A stretch of DNA of 59,402 nt, taken from the NCBI GenBank assembly GCA_015680685.1, contig MNCI01030123.1:1216020-1275421 (forward strand), given 5' to 3'. Position 1 is the first letter of the stretch; every line of letters begins with the position of its first letter. Positions 11,800 through 22,640 of this stretch are shown here, piece after piece. The DNA is from Gnetum montanum (taxonomy: Eukaryota > Streptophyta > Gnetopsida > Gnetales > Gnetaceae). Both the position numbers and the translations under genes were made by a program. Below the pieces are notes generated by a model. That model was not told the DNA's origin, searched no databases, and was given only the letters and a program-made list of their open reading frames with translations.

Positions 11800-12735
11800 T
11801 TCTTTAGGTATTGGTCTAAAGAATAAGAGATTCAAGAGTTTAAGAACTTCTTTAACACATTTGTGGCTGAAATGCAAGAAGTTCTTAAAAGTAAAGGTTC
11901 ACAAGCACTGAGATTTTGTAGAAAATTTTAAAAAGGATATATGAATAAATTCAAGACTAACATGGAAAATATTTTAAGGATAACTGATCGAATATCTTCT
12001 AGCCATACAAAAGAAAAGGAAGATGAAGGGTCTGATGAAGTAGAGATCAATAAGAAAAGGAGTTTTCAAGTATCTCTTATTGAGCAAAGGAATGTTCAAT
12101 ACTCAAGGGTTTTAAGGGAGGAAACCAAGAGCTTCATAAAAAGGACCAAGAGATCTTCAAAGTCCAAGATGGTGTGTGCTACTGATCATGGAGAGTTCTT
12201 ACCTCGTGAGTCATGGGAGGTGAAGGATTAAAGCTAGAAGAGTGGTAAAGATCAAGGGGCTTCTTCAAGGAGGATCAAGGGTAGCACTAGAAGGTATGAT
12301 ACTTATTCTTTTTGCTATTTTTCTATACCTTGTGGCAAGGAAAAGGATATTCTAAGTCAAGTTGAAACTATCTCATGGGAGAGAGGTGATTTTTATAAAT
12401 AAGGTATGTGGAAGAATAATTACTTTAATGATGTTTTTGATGAAACTAATGTTTACACTATGGAGGATAGTTTACCTTTTGAGTTGGTACCTCCAAAGTG
12501 GAATGAAGAGCTTGTTGATGATTCCTTTGAAGAGGAGAAGCCATTGGAATTAGGACCTTCTATTTGGAATCTTGAACTTTCAAGATTTAAGGAGATTAGA
12601 TAGCCACATGTTGAAGATTAAGTTGAACCAAACATGGATGAGAGAAGCCATGAAGACATAAGTAATAGTGAGCCTATCCTTGTTGATGGTAGCAATGTCT
12701 CTCACGTTGAAGCTATAGTGAACGAAAACGTCAGC
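11800..12735 (+). pseudogene. Element C 5' internal ORF remnant
   Basis: Two frames are readable. 11941-12231 encodes a 96-residue Lys/Ser/Glu-rich peptide with no motif I can name. 12406-12603 encodes an acidic segment with two Trp-centred repeats, ELVPPKWNEELVDDSF and ELGPSIWNLEL. The acidic frame continues past a stop to about 12735. No zinc knuckle, protease or polymerase motif is present. It may be a gag-related remnant of the parental family or an element-specific protein. Confidence 0.45.
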
Positions 12736-12759
12736 AACTAGAACACCAAGGGGTCCATG

Positions 12760-14440
12760 GGTGCATAGTTTGACCCCATGTTTGCATGAGGGCCTGCTAG
12801 AGGCAAAGATGGGATGCCTTGAATGGTCTTGTCAATCAAACAGGGACTTACGGAATGCAAATGGGGGTGCAGCATAGTTAGCTGCAATGCAAAGGTGAAA
12901 TGATGCTAAGTGTCGAGTGGTGTTCGCGATGTTAATGGTGTCAATGGATGTGTGTAGTTAAAGGGTTTAAGCAAAAAACTAGAGGTATCTGCATGCAAGG
13001 ACCACCACCCAAGCATGGTTTTAGGTGTGGCTATGCAATGCAATAGTAGAAGATGCAAATAAAATGCTAAAAATGCAAAGGAAAGAGAGAGAGAGAAGCA
13101 AGACACTATCCCAAATGGGGTTAAGCATAGTTAACTCAAAAAGGGGTGAGAAGGTACACAGTGTACAATAGGCTCAATGGAGAGCATTGTCACAGTACTA
13201 ACATTCCACCATGGTATTTGTGCTTGCTAGGTTGGCTGCTGTGGTGTGTAGTGGGTTGTCGTGGTGGACTATGATGAGTTGTGTTGGTTCACGACTTTGC
13301 CTTTCTCTCGTTTGCTAGAATGCCTTTCTTGCTAACACAAATGTGCCAATGCTGCCAATTTTTGCCAACCCCTAAAACATTGAGAGTGGGGGTATTTATA
13401 GGGTTGGGTCTTGCATGAAATGTAGAGAGACTACCACATGGCAAAGGGAATGGTTGGGACTATGTTGTCACCCAACTACGCTCTCCACTAAGGGTAGTGG
13501 TGTTTTGCTCTGCTGTGCTTTGCCAAACTTTGCAAGACTATGAGATTGTGACTATGCTACCAACTACATTTATGTGTGCTGAGAGGACCACAAAGTACTT
13601 TAAAAAATGCAATTTTGGAGACTATGCTTTGGGACTATGCCATCCACTATCTTGCATGGGGTTAAGCATAGTTACAATTTTGGGGATAGAAAGAGGATAC
13701 AACAAAAATGCATTTTGGTAACTATGCTTGTTGGAGATAGGCTGAATGCTGGTGTTGCATTGATAAGGCCTTTGGAGGTTGTTCTGGTTTAATACAATTG
13801 ACTACGTTCTAGATTAGATGAGAGCATAGTCCCACATTTAGAAAAATTTTGCAAAATGTAACTATGTGCTAACTTTGCTCTCCATGGGAGGCTAACTACA
13901 TTCCTGACTAGGGTCAAGTGTAGTTCCAGCACTTATCAAAACTTACAGAAATTGGCTTCTAGTTGACTACGCTTGACTACGCTCCAAGCTAGTGAAGAGA
14001 GTAGTCTTGACTCTTAGAAAAAATCTGCAAAACTAGGCCTTCATGATGACTATACTTGACTATGCTCCAAGGAAGTGGAGAGCATAGTCTCAGCACTTAG
14101 AAAATTCTATAGTGACTAGCTTGACACTTAGAAAAGTTTGCAAACTAACCTTTGTGTTGACTACACTCTCTGCTGAGCTAACTATGCTCTGGGGCAATGG
14201 AGAGCATAGTCTCAACACTTTGAAAAATTTGCAGCTTCTTGCTTCACAATGGCACTTAGACAAAATTGCAAAAAAAAAAAAAAACTTTTTTTAACCTGAT
14301 TACACTCTCCACTAGGTTGACTATGCTCTAAGGCAGTGGAGAGCGTAGTCTCAACACTTAGAAAAATTTGCAGAAAGTGGCCTCGTGCTAACACTTAGGC
14401 AAATTTGCAATTGAGATGTTGTAGTCCACATTTGGTAATG
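12760..14440. repeat. Repeat-rich insert in element C with AGCATAGTC array
   Basis: This segment separates two coding-like parts of element C and differs from them in character. From about 13800 to 14400 it is a degenerate array whose unit is close to 'ggagagcatagtctcaacacttagaaaaatttgcag' split by 'actatgctc' words; copies are centred near 13825, 13925, 14005, 14090, 14205 and 14345. On the minus strand there is a TATAAATA-like word near 13391-13397. It could be a minus-oriented solo LTR or similar insert, but I could not find matching ends or a target duplication. Confidence 0.45.
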
Positions 14441-14454
14441 TTTCAAAAGCTAGT

Positions 14455-14988
14455 GTGATGGATGCTAGTTTTTCACTTCAACTTGGTAGTGATTTGTTCA
14501 ATGGTAATGATGAGCATCATGATCATTGTGGTGATTATGATGGGATTGAGAATCTTGTTGTGGCTTTTAATGCCATTGTTAGTGAGAGGAAGACTAATAA
14601 TGGTAATTTTTTTAATGATGATAACTATTGGAATAGTCATTGTGAGAAGGTCATTATTGATGTAAGTGAAGACATTAATAATGATATGATTTTCCAAAAT
14701 TTGGAGATGTTTGATATTGATTACAGTAATGATAAATTTATGAAGTGTGATGATGGATTTAATTGTATTGGCTGTAAAATGGAAGTACAACATGAAGGTA
14801 ATCTATGTGGTGGTGATGAAAGGAAGCTAAGTAGTAGTCTTCCAAATACCAAGATGAAGAAGGTGAAGAAGAGGAAAAAGAAGAGAAGAAAGGATGTTGA
14901 ATTAAGAAATCCTAATCATTTTTCTTTTTCTTATTCTTTATTTGTTGCAAGTTTGGGTCATCATGGGGATACAAGGGAAGCATTCTAA
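14455..14988 (+). CDS. Element C 3' internal ORF, acidic Asn/Asp-rich protein
   Basis: This open frame of 177 codons has two halves. Residues 1-125 are rich in Asp, Asn and His and contain a Cys-rich patch FNCIGCKMEV. Residues 130-150 are a strongly basic run of Lys/Arg (KKVKKRKKKRR), resembling a nuclear-targeting signal. It is one of the longest open frames in the window and lies just before the 3' LTR. No family is recognised. It may be coding-like debris of the element or an element-specific protein; the opposite strand is also open over part of it, so low complexity alone could keep it open. Confidence 0.45.
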   Translation: MMDASFSLQLGSDLFNGNDEHHDHCGDYDGIENLVVAFNAIVSERKTNNGNFFNDDNYWNSHCEKVIIDVSEDINNDMIFQNLEMFDIDYSNDKFMKCDDGFNCIGCKMEVQHEGNLCGGDERKLSSSLPNTKMKKVKKRKKKRRKDVELRNPNHFSFSYSLFVASLGHHGDTREAF

Positions 14989-15186
14989 GGAGATGATTAG
15001 ATGAAGGAAGCATGGTGAGGCAGCAGGACAAGCCCCCATGAGCAAGAAAAGCTCAAAACCAAAACCTCAGATCATACGCATTCTAATGTTTGTAATGCAT
15101 GGAATCATGATTGTCTTAATGACCTTGAGTCATGGGGGAATCGTGCCTTCCAACTTGTGAAAGGTCATGCAACATGACATTTTTAA

Positions 15187-15198
15187 GGGTGGGAGAGC
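15187..15198 (+). other. Element C polypurine tract
   Basis: AAGGGTGGGAGAGC abuts the 3' LTR start TGGTGTAGGG and is the expected plus-strand primer. Confidence 0.7.
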
Positions 15199-16279
15199 TG
15201 GTGTAGGGACACCCCTTCCTATCCCCTTGATATACCCTACATACTATGTGTTCTTTTGTGTTGATTTTGTTTGGGATGATTCTTGGATGTTTTGGCATGT
15301 TTTGGGGTATTTTTGGCTCATTTTGATGAGTTGAAGGTGTTCCAAGATCTATGGGAACTTGTTGAAAGGCATCTAGAGGCTTCTAGCATCAAAATGAGCA
15401 CTTTTATTTTTGGCACCTACAGAAGAGATATCTTCTTTAAAAGATAGATGTCTTCCTAGAGATGTATCCCCTAAAGTGTAGATGTCCCAAGTCCAAAGGA
15501 GACATCTACCAAAAATAGTAGACATCTCTTCTAAGAGTAGAGCTTTTATAGGAGATGTCTACATGAAGCCAAAAATGACCCATCTGCATGGGAAAACTTC
15601 CAAAAATGTCTGTTCCAGTTTAAGAAATAGCCAAAGCAAGCTAGACATGACAAGGGAGAAGGTGAGAAGACTTGGGAAACAACTAAAGAACCTCATGGTA
15701 AGTTGAGAAAATGTTTCTAAGATTCTTATCTTCTGATTACTTCTAATTATTAATGTAATTCACCATTGTTAGTGCCAAAGTGCCAAGTGTTGTAGTGCAA
15801 AGTGAAGTGCCAAGGGCTGAAGTGTAAATGCTGAAGGCCAGACATCCCAATAAAGGGCAAGAGAGAGAGCTCTTAAAGGAAGAAAGAAAAAGTATAATCC
15901 TGATCATGAGTAGGAGAGAAAGCTTGTGAGAGTGGAGGGAGGATAGCTTGTGGAAGAAGAAAGCTTATGTAAGGAAGTTGAGTGAGAGACAAGGAAGAGT
16001 AATTGAAAGAGATTAGGAGAATCTCTTATAAGTTTATTGTCTTGAGATTAGGCTCCATTATGAGCAATTGAGGATTAAGAGAGGACAAGTGTGACCTCTA
16101 AGATCCTTGGGAGAGTTATGAGTTGAGCTTGGCTTCTTATCTTTGATGTATTTTTGAGAATTTTCTTAATATAAGGAATATTTTCTCAATTTTATTGTGT
16201 TACATTTATTTTCCAAGCTAGATCTCCTTGGAAGTGGTAGATTGGATTCTATTAGGGTCTATTTACAACCCTTGCATCA
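15199..16279 (+). repeat. Element C 3' LTR
   Basis: This 1,081-bp LTR is the partner of 10600-11676. It begins TGGTGTAGGGACACC (first bases altered by one transition) and ends GCATCA, followed by the TATTA duplication. Confidence 0.9.
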
Positions 16280-16284
16280 TATTA

Positions 16285-17690
16285 TTTCTACATCTTTGGC
16301 TTCAGGATTGTCTCCTAGTGGCACAATGAGAATATTAAATGATTCTTTAATATGATCTATGATTACTTCTACTGCTCCTAGTGCATCTTGATGTTGCAAT
16401 ACCACTACTATGGCTCCTTCTCCTATTTCTACCATAACTTAGAAAGATGTAATGTTCCCTGAAATCTGTTGTGTCCAATCTTCATCCTCTCCTACCTATA
16501 AAGATACCTTACCACTAGCGGATTCTATTGATATAACAAACCTTACAAAGCTATCTCTTACATTGTATAATGCATAACCTTCCCTCATTCCCCAACTTAT
16601 AATCTCATCAATTTGCTACAAATGGCTTATGGATGGTCTATAGTCCTATTGTGCTGGGGGAGCACTCTATCCAAGCCTATCACCAACTACTACTAACCCA
16701 CTAGATCCTACTTTTTCTTGCCTTGTTGCTAAAATATTGTTTGTGGGTGTTGAAATTGTTACTCCCTTAATGCCTGTTGGCTTCTCTAGTTGATCTTTCT
16801 TTAGCAGCATTGGCTTGGACATCTCAACATATGATACATTTTTGGCTTTACGTAAGACATCATTTGTACACCTCAAAATTTTGACTTGCTTACAAAATCA
16901 TCTAATAAGGCAAGGGAATGGTAATGTGAGCTTTCCTACCTTCTTCTCTTCAAACCTTCTTTGAATTTCTAGAAATAATTTGCATTGAATTTCCCCACAA
17001 TGATAGCACTTACTCTTGTAGCATAGGTGAAAACTGGTGGAAAAGATATGGTAGAATCCTCTCTTGAAGTATATCTTTTCCTCAATAGATAATTCACTAT
17101 ATTTCTTATCTTCTTTGTCATATGCTCTTTGTAGCCACAACTTCTTTGAATCTATGTCAAATCTTGTAGATATCTATGCTATGTTTACTTCAACATTAGA
17201 AATATTTTGTTCCTTGGAAATTGATTTGACTGAATAAGGCATAGAGACTCCTTCTATTTTTATAGTGGCATCATCTTACTTATTTCTCCAAAAACTGGTA
17301 GACTTCTCCTAATTAACATTCATCATTACATGATAGAGTTGGCCATAGAGGAGAGGCTTGGAGTTGTATTCAGACGTTCTCAGGAGCAAACTCCATGAAT
17401 GGTCCAAAATTCAATTCCATAATCACTATAGACATAATTGATTTTTCTTGGATTACCTCGAGACATCCTGCTAATGGTGTGAAGCATTGTCCTTGCTCTA
17501 GAGCTAGTGGTGCTTCAGCCTCAACCTACATCGAGTGTTTAGTGGTAGGTGTTTGCTAATGGATACTAAAAGATTGGACCTATTGGTTCACTTGTGGAGA
17601 TTTTTCTTTGGCTTGTCCTCTACCTCAACCTCTTGGTCTTTAACTGCTTTGTTGTAAGCATCTTCTTTATGTTGATTTTTTAGGAGCCAT
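16285..17690 (-). pseudogene. B2 extra ORF, N-terminal part
   Basis: The likely start is the minus ATG at 17690 (MAPKKST). The first part is broken. Then IQLQASPLWPTL, WLQRAYDKEDKKYSELS, IYF, EEKKVGKLTLPFPCLIR and further blocks align in order with B1 34385-34900. A later block, HIKESFNIL through EDILDQLL, matches B1 at about 35410-35540. The pattern of a short GV-S-YS motif followed by W, F and P-rich segments recalls the 'putative plant transposon protein' domain found in some plant retroelements; that assignment is from memory and tentative. Element C interrupts the ORF at 16284. Both family B copies have a TAG after DQLL, either ancestral or a parallel C-to-T change. Confidence 0.65.
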
Positions 17691-18061
17691 CTGTAATCAT
17701 AAAAAATTTGAGATTATCTAAGGATTTTGAATAGGTTTCTAATGGTTCATAATCCTTTCCCAGTTCTAGAAATTGATAACACGTTTATCCTTATTATTTC
17801 TTATATCTCTTATTATGATTGTAGAGTTAGAAAAATATCAAAAAGAAACCCTTATTAGTTGTATCTTTGATTGTTATGGCCTCTCGAAAATGTTATTTTC
17901 TTTCTCCTTATGTGTTTGGATGGGTAGTTAGGAGGTGTTTTATGGTTTATTGTTCCTTATTTTATTATTTGATCAAGATTTCATTGTTTTTTCTTATTCA
18001 TACCTTTAATATACTCTTTTGGATGTTAGAAGAATTTGGCTCAAATTGACTCTTCTATATG

Positions 18062-18260
18062 CAACACTCTCCCCCATGACTAAGTTGGTCACTCTGTGAT
18101 CAAACAAGTTTGAAAAGTACAATAATCTAAGCTACAGTGAGAGAGTTATGGTGCTAGGAAGTTTGGTTTCCAAAGAATTAGAAAAACTACATGAACTCCC
18201 CTTGCTAGCAATGAGAATAATGAAAAATTTTATACCTCTTGCACATATATATATAGGTGG
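18062..18260 (-). promoter_or_regulatory. Candidate internal promoter/leader of the B2 extra ORF
   Basis: On the minus strand a TATATATATA word (18246-18255) is followed by a block containing ATAACTCT..CACTGTAGCT and then CAACTTAGTCATGGGGGAGA (to 18062), about 370 bp before the ATG at 17690. B1 has the same order at 34100-34292: TATAAATA, ATAACTCTACACTTGTAGCT, CAACTTAGTCATG. Conservation of a TATA word and leader in front of the extra ORF in both copies suggests a separate transcript; this is inference. Confidence 0.4.
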
Positions 18261-19814
18261 TTTATATTGGATACATCATAGCTATGATGTAACCACCAAT
18301 TTTATTTTTTTTTGGATTTTTAGCAATTTTTGTTGGAAAATTGGGTGAAATGAATAGTTTGGAAGATATAGAAGTGGTTTGAAGTGATCTTGATCATAGA
18401 TTATGCTCAAAATATGAAGATTTGATGATAAAAGATCATGAAGGAATCTTTGGCAAAGATAATCAATGAGATGTATAAGAGATGGTAATAGGAATTGGTA
18501 AGATTATGATCAGATGTGACAATATAGGTAAGTAAAAATTGATGGTTTAGATATCTTGGAGGCATAAGATGATGTGGAATTGATCATCACATATGAAGCA
18601 CAAGAGTTATACAAGTGGGTCTTCCCTAATGTAGGCTTCAACCCTTAATATCCTTATATAACCATATCTCTAAGTGTCCATAAGAACTCAAGGAGTTGAA
18701 TGTAAAACACATTTGTCTTGCAAAACACACATGCTAGTATCACCTAAATGAGAAAATAACACTACATTATACAAAACTATAGAATTTTGATAATATATAA
18801 CAATGAGGTGAAATGGGAGTAGAAAGGATTGCAGAAATTGGGATGTGAGATGTTGTACCATAGCCATAATGAATTCTTTTATGTGATATGTATGGCTAAA
18901 GTAATCATTAGCCTTTCTATTCAAGATCTGAATCAAGTCCATACCACTTACCAGTAGCATTGCATTGCATCATCCTAAAACTAATAACCACAAGACTACC
19001 ACTACTACAAGAAGTATTAACACATGACAATGAAGTTCAAAAAAGTAGTTTATTAATAGCACACTTTTATTTTTTTAGATTTCTAAGAAACCACCTACCT
19101 TCAAGCATGGGTAACATGTCTTTTCAGTGGGACCCCTAAAAATTTTTATTCAATACATTTATTATGTTTTTATTATATTAACCTTACTAGAGGACTACCT
19201 TTAGGAATTGGTAACATGTCTTTCCAGTGACATGGTAAGGTAACACTTATTGCATACATACTTCCACTTTTCATTAGAACTCAAGTAAATAATATAATAT
19301 TAACAATACGATAAAAATTATAGTATTAGCCTTAGAAAATCCACAAATTCCCTTGATTGTCATACCCTTTTCATTCCCACTTGGTTCTTCACTTATCTAT
19401 CCAAGCATAATGATCACAAGATTATTGTAGTTTTATTGCGAAAAGAATAACATTATCACTATGATAAAAACCTCTTATTATTGGAAATGAATGAATGGAT
19501 GATGTGGTCTCACTATATATAGAATCTATCCTTCAATGATTTGATAATATAGGGCAATATTCACATTATTGGAACTACATCTTGCCTTATTTCTTGTACT
19601 TTATTAGAAAAATCAACAAAAAGATGATAACGAATTATATAAAAATGATAAAATTAGTAAAACTGATAAGAATGAAAAAATAGAGAAAGAATTTAAAAGA
19701 TATCAAAGAATGAAAAATGATTAAAAATGAGAAAAGTATAAAAGACTAGAAAAGATATCAAAGAATGTGAAAGAGTAGTAAGAAAAGAAAAGGTTCAGTG
19801 TCTAAGTATCTAAG
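18261..19814 (-). other. B2 non-coding spacer between pol and extra ORF
   Basis: No gene is seen. The spacer holds two copies of a conserved block whose minus-strand core is close to AGACATGTTACCCATGC (19093-19128 and about 19194-19230). B1 also has two copies and A2 one. Other stretches (19340-19560) match B1 at 32760-33000 in reverse complement. Confidence 0.65.
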
Positions 19815-20712
19815 TGGATACCCCCATGACTATTATTGAAAGTAATTAATCAAAAGATGGAATGGATTGAAGTTGGTTTGATAGGTAGTATAGAGTTCAT
19901 AAAGGAGTTGGAATATTCATAGAATGGTTTGACTTGTTGAATATTAACCAAGATCAACTTTTGTGGGTTGGTTGGGTGATAGATCTACATGGTGCATGAT
20001 TGGTACATTTTATGGATGATATAGGGTCCTTCCCATGAGGTTTAGAACTTAGCCTTTTATGATACATGAATGGGATTGTAGTAGAGGACTTTATCACCCA
20101 GTTGGATTAGTACTTATCTTATTCTAGTATCATGCCTACATTTGAAGTATTTTTTGTGAACCTTATTACTCATCAAAGCTATAAGTTTGTTTTCATTTAA
20201 AAGGTTAAGATTCATGAGACATTCCTTTAGAGCTAAGTTTAAGTCTAGGTTAACTATACTATTAGTAGTTAGAGTTTGTAGCTCTTCTTGAATTTGTAGT
20301 GTCAAAAGTTTTCCATAAACTAGCTCATAGGGTGGGTATCATATTGGAAGTTTCCATATGGACCTATATGATCATAGAGCATCATTTCACTCAGTGCTTC
20401 AATCCTTCCTAAATCAACTAACTATTTTGATTAATATTCTTGTGATTTCTTGGTTGGTCACTTCTACTTGACCATTTGCTTGGGGATGGTATGGTGTAGT
20501 TAACTTATGATTTACCTCAAGTTGTTCCATTATCTTTTTGAATGTAGTTACTGTAAAATGTGTTCCATTATCAGATATGAGCATACATGGTACTCCAAAT
20601 CTATTCACCATGAATTATTGAAAGAGCTTAGCAACATTTTTGGTTGTGCAATACTTGACTACAACTGCTTCTGCCCACTTGGTATAATGTAAAAGGGCTT
20701 AGAGCACTCTGG
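19815..20712 (-). pseudogene. B2 integrase core and end of pol
   Basis: The minus-strand frame gives YTKWAEAVVVKYCTTKNVAK, then ISDNGTHF (second catalytic Asp) and HPQANGQVEVTNQ (catalytic Glu). The zinc-binding N-terminus and first catalytic Asp are gone, because sequence at about 20712 joins directly to the RNase H connection region. After the core, an LNLLNENKLIAL motif (near 20190) matches A2 at about 41000. The frame has several stops and ends near TCATGGGGGTA at 19836-19821. In a working element integrase inserts the cDNA; this copy cannot. Confidence 0.75.
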
Positions 20713-21560
20713 AGCTTGAAGGATTGGTGTTTTGATAAGCTTCTATTTTAATGTCTCAAATTCCTTTTCACACTATTCTATCCATTGGAATGGTACATCT
20801 TTCTTTGTAAGTTCTGTTAGCAGCTTCGCAATCTTTGAAAAATTCTCAATAAATCTTCTTTAATATCTTGTATGGCCAAGGAATGATTTGACATCCTTAA
20901 TAGTTTTTGATCTCTAGCTGATGTTTTGAATAACTCTTATCTTATCATGATCTACCTTTATTCCTTTTTTAGATATTTTATGTTCAAGAATAATACCATC
21001 TTGGACCATTAAATGGTTTTTTGGTCAATTGAGCTTTAGATTAGTTTTAATACATCTTTTCATAACCTACTGTAGTCCTTCTAAGGATTTTTTGAAGTCT
21101 AGCCTACATGTGAAAAAAGTCATTTATAAATACTTTCATTCCATTGCCAATATGTTTTTTTTTAAATACTTAGTACAAGTCTTTAAAAGATAGCAAGAGC
21201 ATTACACAAGCCAAGAGGCATTTTCTTGTAGGAAAAAATTCCTCATGGACTGGTGAATGTAGTCTTCTCTTGATCTTCTAGTGCAATGTGGATTTCATTA
21301 TACCTACTATACCCATCGAGGAAACTGTAGTATTGATGTCCTAAAATAGTATTGAGGACTTGGTCAACAAATGATAAGGGAAAGTGGTTTTTGAATGTTG
21401 CTACATTTAACAACCAAAATTCAATGCAAATTCTCCTCTTGCCATCTTTCTTTGGAACAATAACTAAGGGAAAGTTCCATTTACTATTTGCTATTAGATA
21501 GATGAACTTTACTTTTAAGAGTTTTTCCAATTATTACTTAACCACGTCTTTGAGTTTAGG
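20713..21560 (-). pseudogene. B2 reverse transcriptase and truncated RNase H
   Basis: Recognisable blocks are WNFPLVIVPKKDGKRRICIEF, FVDQVLNTILGHQYYSFLDG and MPLGLCNALAIF on the minus strand. The catalytic box reads VFINDFF near 21115 instead of FMDDF, so one catalytic Asp is Asn, consistent with a G-to-A change. The connection motif LTELTKKDVPFQWIE follows at about 20800. The RNase H catalytic part is deleted. The longest open piece is 21530-21243. The motifs are of the Tat/Athila type. Confidence 0.85.
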
Positions 21561-21999
21561 ATTCAATCTTCATTAAGGTTGGGGATAAGGTTTAATAGTT
21601 GAATAGATTTGATATTGGCATATGTGCAAATCTATACCTATTATTTCATCATAGGATCATGTGAATGTTATTAGCCATTTATTTACCACTTCCAATAGTC
21701 TCATATTTTACTCTTTATCAAGATTGGCATTAATAATTACTAGTTTCTTATTATTCAAAAAGGCATATTCTAGTACATCTGGTAGGGCTTTTAGTTCTAA
21801 AGATTCTGGTAAATATTTGTCTTGAATCTCTAACTATCCACATTCGATGTTTTCTTCTTAATATAATTGTACATAGGGATGTTTCCTTTTGAATTGTTCT
21901 AACTTATCATTTTCTTCAAAGTAGGCACTGGTAATTTTATACAATTGTTCCATGCACATATTAGACTCTATCTCTTTTCCAGTAATTAGCCACTAGATG

Positions 22000-22640
22000 C
22001 CTTCTTATCTCAGGGCTACTACATATAAATACTTTTGCACACACATATCTTCTATATATTGATTACATGCTATATTGGTTTCTTATTTTATGGCCCAATT
22101 TTTTTGCACAAAATTGCACCTTTTATTATTGTATGCATTACATGGAACCTAGCATCTTTATATGATTCTACCTTTATCTTCCTTGGAGATTTCCAAGGAC
22201 AAGTCTCTAATACCTAGCTTAGTGTCCATTGTGCTAAGCCATGATTTTCCCATAATGATAGGAAATTCTTCCTTGATTTTCCTTACGTGTATGATAAGAA
22301 AATCAGCAGGGTGGACTAGCAACTTATGATGGTGATAGCATCTTCCACTTGCCCAAGTGGGATAATGATTAACTAATTTGCAAGCTCTAGTTGAATACTA
22401 CTCTTCTTTAGTGAAGGAATATTTTAAGCTTTGTATATGTCTTGTGAAATCAAATTTACTCTTGATCCAAAATCTAGTAGAGCTTTACATTGTTTGTGAC
22501 CTGCTATTTGGAGACATGCTAAGGAACTTCCTAGATTTGTTCTCTTCTTAGGAAGTTCTCCTACCTTAATTCAATGTGTTACAGTTTAAGTTACATGATA
22601 GTGATCAAATTTGGATTTGTAGAGTGTGGAAGCTTGGTGT
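22000..22640 (-). pseudogene. B2 protease
   Basis: The minus strand gives CKALLDFGSRVNLISQDIYKA, SLKKSSIQLELAN and IIIPLGQVEDAI. The catalytic DSG is changed to DFG, a Ser-to-Phe change (TCT to TTT type). Stops are frequent. It aligns with A1 and A2 proteases across its length. Confidence 0.75.

Larger units (their letters stand above)
10600..16279 (+). mobile_element. LARD-like non-autonomous LTR element C
   Basis: LTRs at 10600-11676 and 15199-16279 are flanked by perfect 5-bp duplications TATTA (10595-10599 and 16280-16284). The 3.5-kb interior has no RT, RNase H, integrase or protease motif, only acidic and basic ORF fragments and a large repeat-rich segment. LTR ends are TGATGTAGGAACACC and CATCA. 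The primer site resembles the complement of initiator tRNA-Met. Its LTR start and its GAGACATCTC-rich U3 resemble the LTR of element D, so D's family is a plausible source of replication enzymes. It is nested in the extra ORF of B2. Confidence 0.88.
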
